64,000 nt of DNA from JASHVB01 sp035508435 (GCA_035508435.1 DATJNA010000160.1:1-64000); one strand, 5' to 3'; counted from the first letter of the stretch, positions 45,575-54,478 are shown. Numbers and translations are program-made. Notes: generated from the letters alone by a model not told the origin.

Positions 45575-46636
45575 CAAAAGGCGTCGCTCGCGCGCAACCG
45601 ATGACAGCCGGCGGCGCCTCCCGCGCGCAACCAACGACAGCGGTCGGCGTCGCTCCGCTGCGATGATGGCGGCCACCGCCATGCTTGCAATCGCCAACAG
45701 TCCGCACGCCAAAGCGCCGCGGTGCTTGCTCGCGGCAAATTCGACGCTCGCGTCCTTCGCCCGCGCATCGAACCGCCCATGCGCGCCATAATCGCCCGGC
45801 ACGCTGTCAAACAGATTCGCCGGCGCGTCCGGCGGATTGGGTTCCCGTGTCAACTGGCCGGCATAGCCCGACCGCGCCAGATAGCGATCGAGCCATCCCG
45901 GCGCGATCCGGTTGGCCACGATCGCCACCGCCGTCGGCAACCCGACCCAGACCTCGCGCCGTCGGTGGAACGCGGCAAACACGATGGCGCGCGCCGCGAC
46001 TTCGGGCTGGAAGATCGGCGGCACCGGCTGCGGCCGCCGCTCCATCCTGTTCAGCGCCCACTCGAATTGCGGCGTGTTCATCGCCGGCAGGTGAACCATG
46101 GTCAGGTGCACGCGCACGCCATCGTGCAGCAGTTCCGTGCGCAGCGCATCGGTGAAGCCGCGCACGGCATATTTCGCGCCGCAATAGGCCGATTGCAGCG
46201 GAATCGCCCGATACGCCAGCGCCGAGCCGATGTTGACGATGGTTCCCTCGTTGCGCGGCCGCATGCGTGCCAGCGCCGCCATGGTGCCGTTCACCTGGCC
46301 GAGATACGTCACTTCCGTCGCGCGCCTGAACTCGTCGGGCGCAATTTCGTGCACCGGCGCGAAGATCGTCGCCATGGCATTGTTCACCCAGACATCGATC
46401 GGCCCCAACGCCGCCTCGATCCGTGACGCCGCCGCATCCACCGCCGCGAAGTCGGCCACGTCCGCCGCCACCGCCACGGCGCGCACCCCCATCGCCTGCA
46501 GTTCCGCCGCCGCACGCCCCAACCGTTCCTCGTTGCGCGCGATCAGCCCGACGTCGCAGCCGTTCCGCGCGAATTCGGCCGCGGCCGCGCGCCCGACGCC
46601 CGCGCTGGCACCGGTGATCACCACGAGTTTCGACAT
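45539..46636 (-). CDS. Short-chain dehydrogenase with repeat-derived C-terminus
   Basis: The 365-aa protein is a classical SDR: ITGASAGVGRAAAAEFA, NNAMATIF, the catalytic Ser in NIGSALAYRA and YCGAK (YxxxK). After the fold ends (about residue 290) there is a hydrophobic segment (GLLAIASMAVAAIIAAE) that may be a membrane anchor. A basic tail follows (RRRPLSLVARGRRRRLSSVA) and is encoded by the dispersed palindromic element at 45460-45670. The tail is therefore unlikely to be ancestral. ATG 46636 follows GGAGAG. Divergent from the ThDP enzyme gene. Confidence 0.88.
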   Translation of the reverse strand: MSKLVVITGASAGVGRAAAAEFARNGCDVGLIARNEERLGRAAAELQAMGVRAVAVAADVADFAAVDAAASRIEAALGPIDVWVNNAMATIFAPVHEIAPDEFRRATEVTYLGQVNGTMAALARMRPRNEGTIVNIGSALAYRAIPLQSAYCGAKYAVRGFTDALRTELLHDGVRVHLTMVHLPAMNTPQFEWALNRMERRPQPVPPIFQPEVAARAIVFAAFHRRREVWVGLPTAVAIVANRIAPGWLDRYLARSGYAGQLTREPNPPDAPANLFDSVPGDYGAHGRFDARAKDASVEFAASKHRGALACGLLAIASMAVAAIIAAERRRPLSLVARGRRRRLSSVARERRLLSLRGPGRSKLG

Positions 46637-46867
46637 GCATGCTCTCTCCAACCGTCGCACATCGAAACGGCCCGCCCGGCATTCGGTTGGATCAACCGCG
46701 CGTGGCTCGCTGCGCGCGTGGCTCGCTGCATGTGTGGCTCGCTGCCTCACCGCCGCTTTCAGCGCTCCGTGATCAGGCGGCTGCAACGGTGACGCCGCGG
46801 CTGGCGTTGCTGGCACGACGCGGCCCGCTGCGGCCGCGCATGGAGCAAGCGATCGGGGCAGGCGGAC

Positions 46868-48658
46868 ATGGGCCAAACGGTGGGCGATTTCTTCTGGCAG
46901 CGGCTGCGCGCATGGGGCGTGCGCACAGTGTTCGGCTACCCGGGCGACGGCATCAACGGGCTGATCGGCGCGCTCGGTCGCACCAACGGCCAGTTCAACT
47001 TCGTCCAGGTGCGGCATGAGGAAATGGCCGCCTTCATGGCCTCGGCCTATGCCAAATTCACCGGCGAGCTGGGCGTGTGCATGGCCACCTCCGGCCCGGG
47101 CGCGTCGCACCTGATCACCGGCCTCTATGACGCGCGGATGGATCACATGCCGGTGTTGGCGATCACCGGGCAGCAGGCCCGCACCGCGATCGGCGGCCAC
47201 TATCAGCAGGAACTCGACCTGCCGGCACTGTTCAAGGATGTGGCGGGCGATTTCGTCTGCCAGGCCACCATGCCGGCGCAGGTGCGCCATGTGGTGGACC
47301 GCGCCGTCCGCATCGCCAAGGGCCGCCACCGCGTCACCGCCGTGGTGATGCCGAACGACCTGCAGGAAGCCCCCTACGCCGACCCGCCCCGCGCGCACGG
47401 CACGCTGCATTCCGGCGTCGGCTACAGCGCGCCCAGCATCCTGCCGAAGGACGCCGATCTGCGCCGCGCGGCGGAGGTGCTGAATGCCGGCAAGAAGGTG
47501 GCGATCCTGGTCGGCGCCGGCGCGCTGCACGCCACCGACGAACTGATCGCGGTCGCCGAGGCCCTGGGCGCCGGCGTGGCCAAGGCATTGCTCGGCAAGG
47601 CGGCGCTGCCCGACGATCTGCCCTGGGTGACGGGCGCGCTCGGCTTGCTCGGCACCAAGCCGAGCTGGGACCTGATGACGCAGTGCGACACCCTGCTGAT
47701 GATCGGCTCCGGCTTCCCCTATTCCGAATTCCTGCCGAAGGAGGGCCAGGCGCGCGGCGTGCAGATCGACCTCGAGCCGGAAATGCTGTCGTTGCGCTAT
47801 CCGATGGAAGTCAACCTGGTCGGCGATTCCTGCCAGACCCTGCGCGCCCTGCTGCCGATGCTGGAGCAAAAGAAGCATCGCGCCTGGCGCAAGGAGGTGG
47901 AGAACAACGTCGCCGCCTGGTGGAAGGTGCTGGAAAACCGCGCGATGCAGCCGGCCAATCCGGTCAATCCGCAGCGCGTCGTGTGGGAGCTGTCGCCGCG
48001 GCTGCCGGAGCGCGCGATCATCACCAGCGATTCCGGCTCCTGCGCCAACTGGTACGCGCGCGATCTCAAGATCCGCCGCGGCATGATGTGCTCGCTGTCC
48101 GGCGGGCTGGCGTCGATGGGCGCCGCCGTGCCCTACGCGATCGCGGCGAAGTTCGCCTACCCGGACCGGCCGGTCATCGCGCTGGTCGGCGACGGCGCGA
48201 TGCAGATGAACAACATGGCGGAGCTGATCACCGTCGCCAAATACTGGCGCGAGTGGTCGTCGCCGAAATGGATCGTCTGTGTGTTCAACAATCAGGACCT
48301 CAACCAGGTCACCTGGGAGCAACGGGTGACGGAGGGAGATCCGAAGTTCAATGCGACCCAGCAGATCCCGGATGTGCCGTATCACCGCTTCGGTGAATTG
48401 CTCGGCCTGCGCGGCATCTACGTGGACAATCCGGATCGGCTGGCGACGGCATGGGAGGAGGCGCTCGCCGCCGACCGCCCGGTGGTGCTGGAAGTGAAAA
48501 CCGACCCCGAGGTGCCGCCGCTGCCGCCGCACATCACATTGAAGCAGGCGAAGAACTTCGCTGCGGCGACGCTGGCGGGCGATCCGAACGAGCCTGGCAT
48601 GCTGATCGGCACCGCCCGGGAGGTGCTGAGCACTGTGCTGCCCGGCGGCAGGCACTGA
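46868..48658 (+). CDS. ThDP-dependent enzyme, pyruvate oxidase/acetolactate synthase family
   Basis: The 596-aa protein has the three-domain layout of the POX/AHAS family: catalytic Glu in VRHEEMAAFMASAYAK, MATSGPGASHLITGLYDA, a central FAD/Rossmann-type domain and the ThDP motif GDGAMQMNNMAELITV-NQDLN. FGYPGDGINGL near the start is typical of the group annotated as thiamine pyrophosphate-requiring pyruvate oxidase-like. It probably decarboxylates pyruvate or another 2-oxoacid. It is divergent from the SDR and not linked to an ilvN regulatory subunit. Confidence 0.9.
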   Translation: MGQTVGDFFWQRLRAWGVRTVFGYPGDGINGLIGALGRTNGQFNFVQVRHEEMAAFMASAYAKFTGELGVCMATSGPGASHLITGLYDARMDHMPVLAITGQQARTAIGGHYQQELDLPALFKDVAGDFVCQATMPAQVRHVVDRAVRIAKGRHRVTAVVMPNDLQEAPYADPPRAHGTLHSGVGYSAPSILPKDADLRRAAEVLNAGKKVAILVGAGALHATDELIAVAEALGAGVAKALLGKAALPDDLPWVTGALGLLGTKPSWDLMTQCDTLLMIGSGFPYSEFLPKEGQARGVQIDLEPEMLSLRYPMEVNLVGDSCQTLRALLPMLEQKKHRAWRKEVENNVAAWWKVLENRAMQPANPVNPQRVVWELSPRLPERAIITSDSGSCANWYARDLKIRRGMMCSLSGGLASMGAAVPYAIAAKFAYPDRPVIALVGDGAMQMNNMAELITVAKYWREWSSPKWIVCVFNNQDLNQVTWEQRVTEGDPKFNATQQIPDVPYHRFGELLGLRGIYVDNPDRLATAWEEALAADRPVVLEVKTDPEVPPLPPHITLKQAKNFAAATLAGDPNEPGMLIGTAREVLSTVLPGGRH

Positions 48659-48763
48659 CCGGCGCAGCCGCCGATGCAGCGGGTGACGCAGTCCGAGATC
48701 GGCGCGCTGGGCACCGCGGCACTCGCAATGCTCTGCGTGTTGCCCCATGTCATTGCGACCCAT

Positions 48764-48871
48764 GTCATTGCGAGGAGCATAGCGACGCGGCAACCTCGGT
48801 CGGATGATGCACGAACGCTGCGTGCGCAATTTCAAACGCGATGGCTGCGTCGCTCAACGCCTGGCAATGAC
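48764..48871. repeat. Dispersed palindromic element, family 1 (copy C)
   Basis: The left arm gtcattgcgaggagcatagc and right arm (gctgcgtcgctcaacgcctg, ending gcaatgac) are inverted. A short duplicate of the left end lies at about 48749. The right arm runs straight into the 33-bp array at 48848. Confidence 0.8.
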
Positions 48872-49037
48872 CGCCATCTTCGTCGCTCAACCCCTTGCAA
48901 TGACGGCCACCGGCGTCGCTCAACCCCTGGCAACGACGGTCATCTGCGCGGCCCGGCGCCTGGCAATGACGGCCAACCTGGTCGCCCGGCGCCGCGCAAT
49001 GACAGCGATCTTGGTGGCTGCGCTCCTGGCAATGACG
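48848..49037. repeat. 33-bp tandem repeat grown from the right arm of element C, about 6 copies
   Basis: Units begin cgtcgctcaacgcctggcaa and end with caatgacggcc-type sequence, exactly the terminal arm of the dispersed element. Five full 33-bp units and one partial are present. It fills most of the gene-free stretch 48659-49081. Confidence 0.9.
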
Positions 49038-49081
49038 TGCATGGCGCCGACCCGACGTGCCGCATCACCGCTGCGCGGCGG

Positions 49082-49876
49082 TTGAACAGGGCCGCCGGCG
49101 TGCTGGCAACCTCCGTGCTGGCCGACAGCGCGGTCGAACATTATCGCGGCTCGTTCGAAAACCGCGCCATGTACACGCCGCTGGTCACCGCGGCATTGAC
49201 CCTCGCGGTCAGCGGCCACGGGGTCGGCGACAAGCGGCATGGGGCGCATACCGTGCGCGACACCGTCTATGCCCTGGCCGGACTGACCGGCCTGATCGGC
49301 ACCGGCTTCCACCTCTACAACGTCGCCAAGCGCCCCGGCCGTTTCTCCTGGCACAACCTGTTCTATGGCGCGCCGATGGGCGCTCCGTTCGCCCTGCTGC
49401 TGTCGGGCATCCTCGGCGTCACCGCCGAGCGCGTGCGCGCCGACGCATCAGGCAACACCCCCACCGTCTTCGGCCTGCCGGCGGGACGCACCATGGCGGC
49501 GCTCTCGGGACTGGGCATGCTCGGCACCACCGGCGAAGCGGCGCTGCTGCATTTTCGCGGCGCCTATCACGACCCCGCCATGGTCCTGCCGGTGACGGTC
49601 CCGCCGGTCGCCGCCGCATTGCTCGGCGAAACTGCGCTGGGCAGGCCGGGCGTCGACCGCCGGTTCACCCGCTGGTGGCTGCGGCTGACGGCGGGGATCG
49701 GATTGCTCGGCGCGGCATTCCACGTATTCGGCGTGGCCCGCAACATGGGCGGCTGGCGCAACTGGCGGCAGAATCTGCTGAACGGGCCGCCGATCCCCGC
49801 GCCGCCCAGCTTCACCGGCCTGGCACTCGCCGGCCTCGCCGCACTCGGATTGCTGCGGGATCATCCCGATGCCTGA
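49082..49876 (+). CDS. Multi-pass membrane protein of unknown function
   Basis: The 264-aa protein has about seven membrane segments (MYTPLVTAALTLAVSG, TVYALAGLTGLIGTGFHLY, FALLLSGILGVTAE and others). I have no function for it. The frame is open well upstream through the 33-bp repeats, but homology-like sequence starts around LNRAAGVLATSVLADS, so a TTG at 49082 or a GTG at 49037 is the likely start; this is uncertain. It is followed by a gluconate-dehydrogenase subunit 3-like gene and a GMC oxidoreductase, suggesting a membrane anchor or electron-transfer role for that set. Confidence 0.6.
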   Translation: MNRAAGVLATSVLADSAVEHYRGSFENRAMYTPLVTAALTLAVSGHGVGDKRHGAHTVRDTVYALAGLTGLIGTGFHLYNVAKRPGRFSWHNLFYGAPMGAPFALLLSGILGVTAERVRADASGNTPTVFGLPAGRTMAALSGLGMLGTTGEAALLHFRGAYHDPAMVLPVTVPPVAAALLGETALGRPGVDRRFTRWWLRLTAGIGLLGAAFHVFGVARNMGGWRNWRQNLLNGPPIPAPPSFTGLALAGLAALGLLRDHPDA

Positions 49877-49950
49877 CCGCCCGCCGGGTTATCGCTTCAA
49901 TGCCCCGGTTATCGCCTCAATGCCTAACCGGTTGCCAGGTGACAACACCG

Positions 49951-50556
49951 ATGCCTAACCGCTTCCCCGGTTATGATGTGCTGGCCAAGCGGCATACGCC
50001 GTCATGGGACGCGGCAACGCGGCGGGTCATCGATCGCCGCCTGGCGACGCGGCGGGATCCCGGGTTCTTCACCGAGCAAGAATGGCAGACGCTGACCGCG
50101 CTCGCCGGCCGCATCGTGCCGCAGCCGAAATCCCATCCGCCGGTTCCCATCGCCGCGATGGTCGATCAAAAGATGGCGCTTGATCGAACCGACGGGTATC
50201 GCGACGCGCGGCTGCCGAAAATGCAGGAAGCCTGGCGCCGCGGCCTGCGTGCGGTGGACGCCGAAGCGGCGGGGCGTCACGGCAAGCGCTTCCATCTGCT
50301 GACCCCGCCGCAACAGGACGCACTGCTGACGGCGATGCAGCAGGGCGCCCTGTCCGATCCGGCCTGGGACGGCATGCCGGGCAAGCTGTGGTTCAGCCAG
50401 CGTCTGGTGCACGACATCGTCGCCGCCTATTACGCGCACCCCACCGCCTGGAACGAGATTGGCTTCGGCGGTCCCGCCAGCCCGCGCGGCTACGTGCGCA
50501 TGGGCTTCAACCGGCGCGATCCCTGGGAAGCGGCGGAGGTGCCGCATGCCGACTAG
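49951..50556 (+). CDS. Gluconate 2-dehydrogenase subunit 3 family protein
   Basis: The 201-aa protein matches the subunit 3 family: FFTEQEWQTLTALAGRIVPQ, HGKRFHLLTPPQQDALLTAM and PTAWNEIGFGGPASPRGYV. In membrane gluconate/sugar dehydrogenases this is the small subunit needed for export and stability of the GMC flavoprotein encoded next to it. No Tat or Sec signal is seen at this start, which is unusual for exported members. The GMC gene starts 162 nt downstream, across a dispersed repeat. Confidence 0.85.
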   Translation: MPNRFPGYDVLAKRHTPSWDAATRRVIDRRLATRRDPGFFTEQEWQTLTALAGRIVPQPKSHPPVPIAAMVDQKMALDRTDGYRDARLPKMQEAWRRGLRAVDAEAAGRHGKRFHLLTPPQQDALLTAMQQGALSDPAWDGMPGKLWFSQRLVHDIVAAYYAHPTAWNEIGFGGPASPRGYVRMGFNRRDPWEAAEVPHAD

Positions 50557-50561
50557 CCACT

Positions 50562-50684
50562 GTCATTGCGAGGGCCCGCAGGGGCCGAAGCAACCTCGGC
50601 CGAGGTGGCGCGCCATCGTCCGCCCGCTGGTTCGAACCAGGTTGCGGCGTCCCGCCGCGCTTCGCTCGCGGTCCTCGCCATGAC
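50562..50684. repeat. Dispersed palindromic element, family 1 (copy D)
   Basis: The left arm gtcattgcgagggcccgcag and right arm ccgcgcttcgctcgcggtcc/tcgccatgac are inverted, with an inner palindrome ctggttcgaaccag. It separates the subunit 3 gene from the GMC oxidoreductase gene. Confidence 0.8.
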
Positions 50685-50718
50685 ATGGTTGCAGCCCCAG
50701 GCCGGGGACGCGCCGGCA

Positions 50719-52365
50719 ATGCCGGATGATGCGATGCGGGTGCCGCGCGGCGGGCACGGCCGCGCGCCCGATCCGATGCGCCGCGGCGGCTGGATGCCGA
50801 TGCGGCAATACCGCGACATCGACCCGGTGGATTTCGCCATCGTCGGCACCGGTGCCGGCGGCGGCACGCTGGCGGCCAGGCTGGCGGAACATGGCTTCTC
50901 TGTCGTCGCATTCGATGCCGGGGCGTGGTGGCGGCCGCTGGAGGAGTTCGCCTCCGACGAAGCGCATCAGTCGAAGCTCTACTGGAACGACGAGCGCATC
51001 TGCGATGGCGACAACCCGTTGCGGCTCGGCTCGAACAACAGCGGCAAGGCGGTGGGCGGCAGCACCGTGCATTTCGCCATGGTATCGCTGCGGTTCCGCC
51101 CGGAATGGTTCCGCTCGCGCAGCGCGCTGGGGTACGGCGCCGACTGGCCGCTCGATTGGCGGGAGATGTGGCACTACTACGCCGAGGTCGAGCAAGCGCT
51201 GAAGATTTCCGGCCCGGTCAGGTATCCCTGGGGACCGAAGCGCCCGCGCTATCCGTATCGGCCGCATGAGGTGAACGCCGCGGGCCTGGTGCTGGCGCGC
51301 GGGGCGGCGGCGCTCGGCATCGACTGGGTGCCGACGCCGCTGGCCACCGTCTCGGCGCCGCGCGGCCTGTCGCCGCCCTGCGTGTATCGCGGCTTCTGCA
51401 CCGTCGGATGCTCTACCAATGCCAAGCAGAGCGCGCTGATCACCTGGATTCCCCGCGCGGTGCGGGCCGGCGCCGAGATCCGCGACCTGGCGATGGTGGG
51501 GCGGATCGAGACCGGCGCCGCCGGCCTGTGCACCGGCGTGCATTATCTGCGCGAGGGCACCTGGCGCTTCCAGGCGGCGCGCAATGTCGTCGTCGCCGGC
51601 TATGCGATCGAGACCCCGCGATTGCTGTTGCTGTCCGCCAACGATCGCTTCCGCGATGGGCTGGCGAACAGTACCGGGCAGGTGGGACGCAATCTGATGG
51701 TGCAGACCAACCAGGCGGTGTACGGCGTGTTCGACGAAGAGATCCGCTGGTACAAAGGACCGCCCTCGCTGGCCGCAACCGAGCATTGGAACTACACCGA
51801 TGCCGGCAAGGATTTCTTCGGCGGCTACGCGTATATGAGCCAGGGCCCGCTGCCGCGGCAGTGGGCGGCGACGCAGGCCGGCAATCACGGATTGTGGGGC
51901 GAGCCGCTGCGGCGCGACATGGCGCGGTATAATCATTACGCCGGCCTGAAGATCGTCGGCGAGGTGATGCCGCGGGAAACCAACCGGGTCACTCTGGCCG
52001 CGGAGAAGGATCAGTACGGGCTGCCGGTGGCGCGGGTGACGTTCTCGCTGTGCGACAATGACCAGCGGCTGGTGCGGCACGCGATCCGGCACATGACCGA
52101 CGTGATGCAGGCCGCCGGCGGCTACGACCTGTGGCACGAGGACGACGACACCGCGCATCTGAACGGCACCGCGCGGATGGGCGATGATCCGCGCACCAGC
52201 GTGGTGAACGCCGATTGCCGGAGCTGGGATATCCGCAATTTATGGATCTGCGACGGTTCGGTGTTTCCCACGGTCGGTGGGGTGAATCCGTCGCTGACCA
52301 TCCAGGCGATCGCCTGCCGCACCGCGGACCGGATCAGGACCATGGCGGCGGCCGGCGAGTTGTAG
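50719..52365 (+). CDS. GMC-type FAD oxidoreductase
   Basis: The 548-aa flavoprotein has the FAD-binding VGTGAGGGTLAARLAEHG, the GSNNSGKAVGGSTVHF segment and the C-terminal GMC block with DDTAHLNGTARMG and DGSVFPTVGGVNPSLT. CVYRGFCTVGCSTNAKQ is typical of the gluconate/sorbitol dehydrogenase branch. With the preceding subunit 3-like protein it should form an alcohol, sugar or sugar-acid dehydrogenase; no cytochrome c subunit is adjacent. The ATG at 50719 lies just outside the dispersed repeat; earlier starts fall inside it. Confidence 0.9.
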   Translation: MPDDAMRVPRGGHGRAPDPMRRGGWMPMRQYRDIDPVDFAIVGTGAGGGTLAARLAEHGFSVVAFDAGAWWRPLEEFASDEAHQSKLYWNDERICDGDNPLRLGSNNSGKAVGGSTVHFAMVSLRFRPEWFRSRSALGYGADWPLDWREMWHYYAEVEQALKISGPVRYPWGPKRPRYPYRPHEVNAAGLVLARGAAALGIDWVPTPLATVSAPRGLSPPCVYRGFCTVGCSTNAKQSALITWIPRAVRAGAEIRDLAMVGRIETGAAGLCTGVHYLREGTWRFQAARNVVVAGYAIETPRLLLLSANDRFRDGLANSTGQVGRNLMVQTNQAVYGVFDEEIRWYKGPPSLAATEHWNYTDAGKDFFGGYAYMSQGPLPRQWAATQAGNHGLWGEPLRRDMARYNHYAGLKIVGEVMPRETNRVTLAAEKDQYGLPVARVTFSLCDNDQRLVRHAIRHMTDVMQAAGGYDLWHEDDDTAHLNGTARMGDDPRTSVVNADCRSWDIRNLWICDGSVFPTVGGVNPSLTIQAIACRTADRIRTMAAAGEL

Positions 52366-52514
52366 CGGTGGCGGCCGTGCCGCCCCGTGCCGATCCCGTC
52401 CCGCCGCGCCGTCCCGCGACGCCGTGTCAGTCACAGCATGGCGTTGCCGTGGCCGGTTCGCCGGCGGTCCAGCAATAGCCCGCCGAATCCCGCGAAGCAG
52501 GCGGCAGAAAGCGG

Positions 52515-52555
52515 TTGACCATGGCGCGGGCGTATGTTAGTATTATTGACTAATA
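52515..52555 (+). promoter_or_regulatory. Promoter with overlapping palindrome
   Basis: TTGACC (52515-52520), 17 nt, and TAGTAT (52538-52543) match a sigma-70 promoter for the gene at 52578. The AT-rich inverted repeat TTAGT-ATTATTG-ACTAA (52537-52553) covers the -10 and start region and may be an operator. Confidence 0.55.
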
Positions 52556-52577
52556 CCCGGCATCGAGCAAGGAGGCC

Positions 52578-53732
52578 ATGTCCGCTGCCACCGCCATCGC
52601 CGACGTCGCTTCCCGGCCCGATCAGCGCAAGGATCGGGATGGCACAGCGATGCCCGCGCGCATCGCGGCAATGCTCCGCATCGTTCATGTTCTCGAGGGC
52701 TATGGCCGCCACCTCCTCGACACGATCGAGCATCGCGCCCGGTGGCGCGGGTTCGCCACCATCGCGCAGTGCTTCGGCACTGCGGCGGTGCCGGTGATGC
52801 TGGCGCGGATCGAGCGCGGCATCATGCGGGCGGTCGCGCTGCAACGCGTATTGCTCGCGCGTGCCGCCGGTGGGCGGGACCTCAAGCCGCGGCCGCCGAG
52901 CGGTTATTGCTGGCGCACCGTCACCGGCGAGGCAGAGCCGGAGGCAGCAGACCAGCCCGACAAAGCAACCGAACCACCGGCAACAGAGCCAGCGCCGGCA
53001 ACCGAACAATCGGCAACAGCAACCGAACCACCGGCGTCAGCAACGGAACAATCGGCAACAGCAACCGAGCCACCGGCGTCAGCAACGGAACAATCGGCGC
53101 CGGTAACGGCGGAAACGGAACCGGCGGCGCCCGCGGCACGACTGACAGCGGCGGCGGAACAAATCACCCCGCCCGGCGAACCGGAACATGCACCGCGACG
53201 GCCCCTCCCCGGCATCCCTGATGCGCTGCCCAGCCTCGAGACCCCGCCCTCGATGGCACAGATCATGGCCGAGGTACGCCGCCGTCCCATCGGCCGCACG
53301 CTGGTGGAAATCTGCCGCGACCTCGGCGTCGCGCCAATGCTCTGCACCGGTCCGTTCTGGGACCGCTTGCTCGAGGCGATCCAGTTCTATCGTGGCAGCC
53401 TGAGCAAGGTCATGCTGGAGATGTTGCGGCGGGAGAAGCGGTTCGCCAGGGAGCAATGGCAGTATCCCAACATTGGCTTGCCGGCGGAAACGATCGAGGG
53501 TGTCCGGCGGGAGCTGGGATTCCTGATTGGCGAGCCGCCGGTTGATCCGCACCGCGCGGCGCCGGCTTCCGGCGATGCCGCGGTGCCGCGCACCGCCGCC
53601 GAGACAGTGCCGCGCACTGACGCCGAGGCGGCACCGCGCACTGCCGCCGAGGCGGCGCCGCCAACCAGCGCCGCCGACCAGCCGCTGCCGCCGATGACGT
53701 TCATCGCCCCGCTCGGCACCGGCCCGCCCTGA
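52578..53732 (+). CDS. Low-complexity protein of unknown function
   Basis: The 384-aa protein has two ordered parts: a helical N-terminus (RIVHVLEGYGRHLLDTIEHR, FGTAAVPVMLARIERGIMRA) and a central/C-terminal helical part (MAQIMAEVRRRPIGRTLVEI, LEMLRREKRFAREQWQYPN). They are joined by a Thr/Glu/Pro/Ala-rich linker built from a 42-bp tandem repeat, and the protein ends in an 8-residue VPRTAAET-type repeat. No family is recognised. ATG 52578 follows AGGAGG, though with a short spacing of about 2 nt; ATG 52647 is an alternative. A good promoter lies upstream. Confidence 0.7.
   Translation: MSAATAIADVASRPDQRKDRDGTAMPARIAAMLRIVHVLEGYGRHLLDTIEHRARWRGFATIAQCFGTAAVPVMLARIERGIMRAVALQRVLLARAAGGRDLKPRPPSGYCWRTVTGEAEPEAADQPDKATEPPATEPAPATEQSATATEPPASATEQSATATEPPASATEQSAPVTAETEPAAPAARLTAAAEQITPPGEPEHAPRRPLPGIPDALPSLETPPSMAQIMAEVRRRPIGRTLVEICRDLGVAPMLCTGPFWDRLLEAIQFYRGSLSKVMLEMLRREKRFAREQWQYPNIGLPAETIEGVRRELGFLIGEPPVDPHRAAPASGDAAVPRTAAETVPRTDAEAAPRTAAEAAPPTSAADQPLPPMTFIAPLGTGPP
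52998..53100. repeat. 42-bp in-frame tandem repeat, about 2.5 copies
   Basis: Two 14-residue units of the ATEQSATATEPPAS type and a partial one are encoded in the linker of the 52578 gene. Confidence 0.85.
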
Positions 53733-53915
53733 CCGGATCGCGTCGATCATTCATGTCTGATGCGGGGCCGGACGATGGCCGGCCCCGCCGCACTGATTCG
53801 CGGCGTCCCGACGGCGGTTCACGCCGTCACCATGATCCGCATGACATGCGGTTGCCCATCTGGGCCGCCCACTGTCAAACTCTCACCCGGCCCCAACGGT
53901 CCCGAGTCGCCGCCC

Positions 53916-54338
53916 ATGCTTCACCTCACCAAGCTCGCCGTCGGCGTGCGCGACATCGAGCATTTGCGCGAGCTCCAGGCCGAGCGCGCGCAACGCAACC
54001 CGCCGCTGCGCCACCGCACCCGCAACTTCCCGCGCCGTCGCGACGAGGTGGTCGATGGCGGCTCGATCTACTGGGTGGTGAGCGGCGCGACCCTGGTCCG
54101 CCAGCGCGTCCTGGACGTGATCGAGGACCGCTGGGACGACAACACCGCCTGCGCCGGACTGATCTTCGATCCGCTGCTGGTGGCGGTCGCCGCCCGGCCC
54201 ACCAGGCCGTTCCAGGGCTGGCGCTATCTGCGGCCGGAGGATGCTCCGCCGGACCTTGTGCAAGGCAAGCGCGCCCGCGGCGAGGCCGCGTTGCCGCCCG
54301 CGTTGCGGCGCGAATTACAGGTGCTTTGCCTGCTGTAG
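53916..54338 (+). CDS. DUF1489 family protein
   Basis: The 140-aa protein matches the alphaproteobacterial DUF1489 family: MLHLTKLAVGVRDIEHL, TRNFPRRRDEVVDGGSIYWV and ARPTRPFQGWRYLRPEDAP. Function is unknown; the family is a conserved single-domain protein. ATG 53916 is where the match begins. The final codons (LQVLCLL) and the stop are part of the first copy of the 18/36-bp repeat that follows. Confidence 0.88.
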   Translation: MLHLTKLAVGVRDIEHLRELQAERAQRNPPLRHRTRNFPRRRDEVVDGGSIYWVVSGATLVRQRVLDVIEDRWDDNTACAGLIFDPLLVAVAARPTRPFQGWRYLRPEDAPPDLVQGKRARGEAALPPALRRELQVLCLL

Positions 54339-54478
54339 CCGCCGCGCCCGTTACAGGTGCCGCGCCTGCTGTAGCCGCTGCGCCCGTTGCAGGTGCCGCG
54401 CCTGATACAGGTTCTGCGCCCGGTGCAGGTGCCGCGCCTGGTGCAGGTGCCGCGCCTGGTGCAAGTGCGAGCCGGCTG
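54315..54478. repeat. 18/36-bp tandem repeat starting inside the DUF1489 gene
   Basis: The unit gcaggtgccgcgcctggt (18 bp), with a 36-bp higher-order period, is repeated about nine times. The first copy, ttacaggtgctttgcctgct, encodes the last residues of the DUF1489 protein, so the array appears to have grown out of the gene end. Confidence 0.85.

Noticed and set aside
46637..48835. Long upstream extension of the SDR reading frame
   Set aside because: It runs antisense through the ThDP enzyme gene; SDR homology and a ribosome site begin at 46636.
50628..50650. tRNA-like ggttcgaacc sequence
   Set aside because: It is the inner palindrome of a dispersed repeat; no cloverleaf can be drawn around it.
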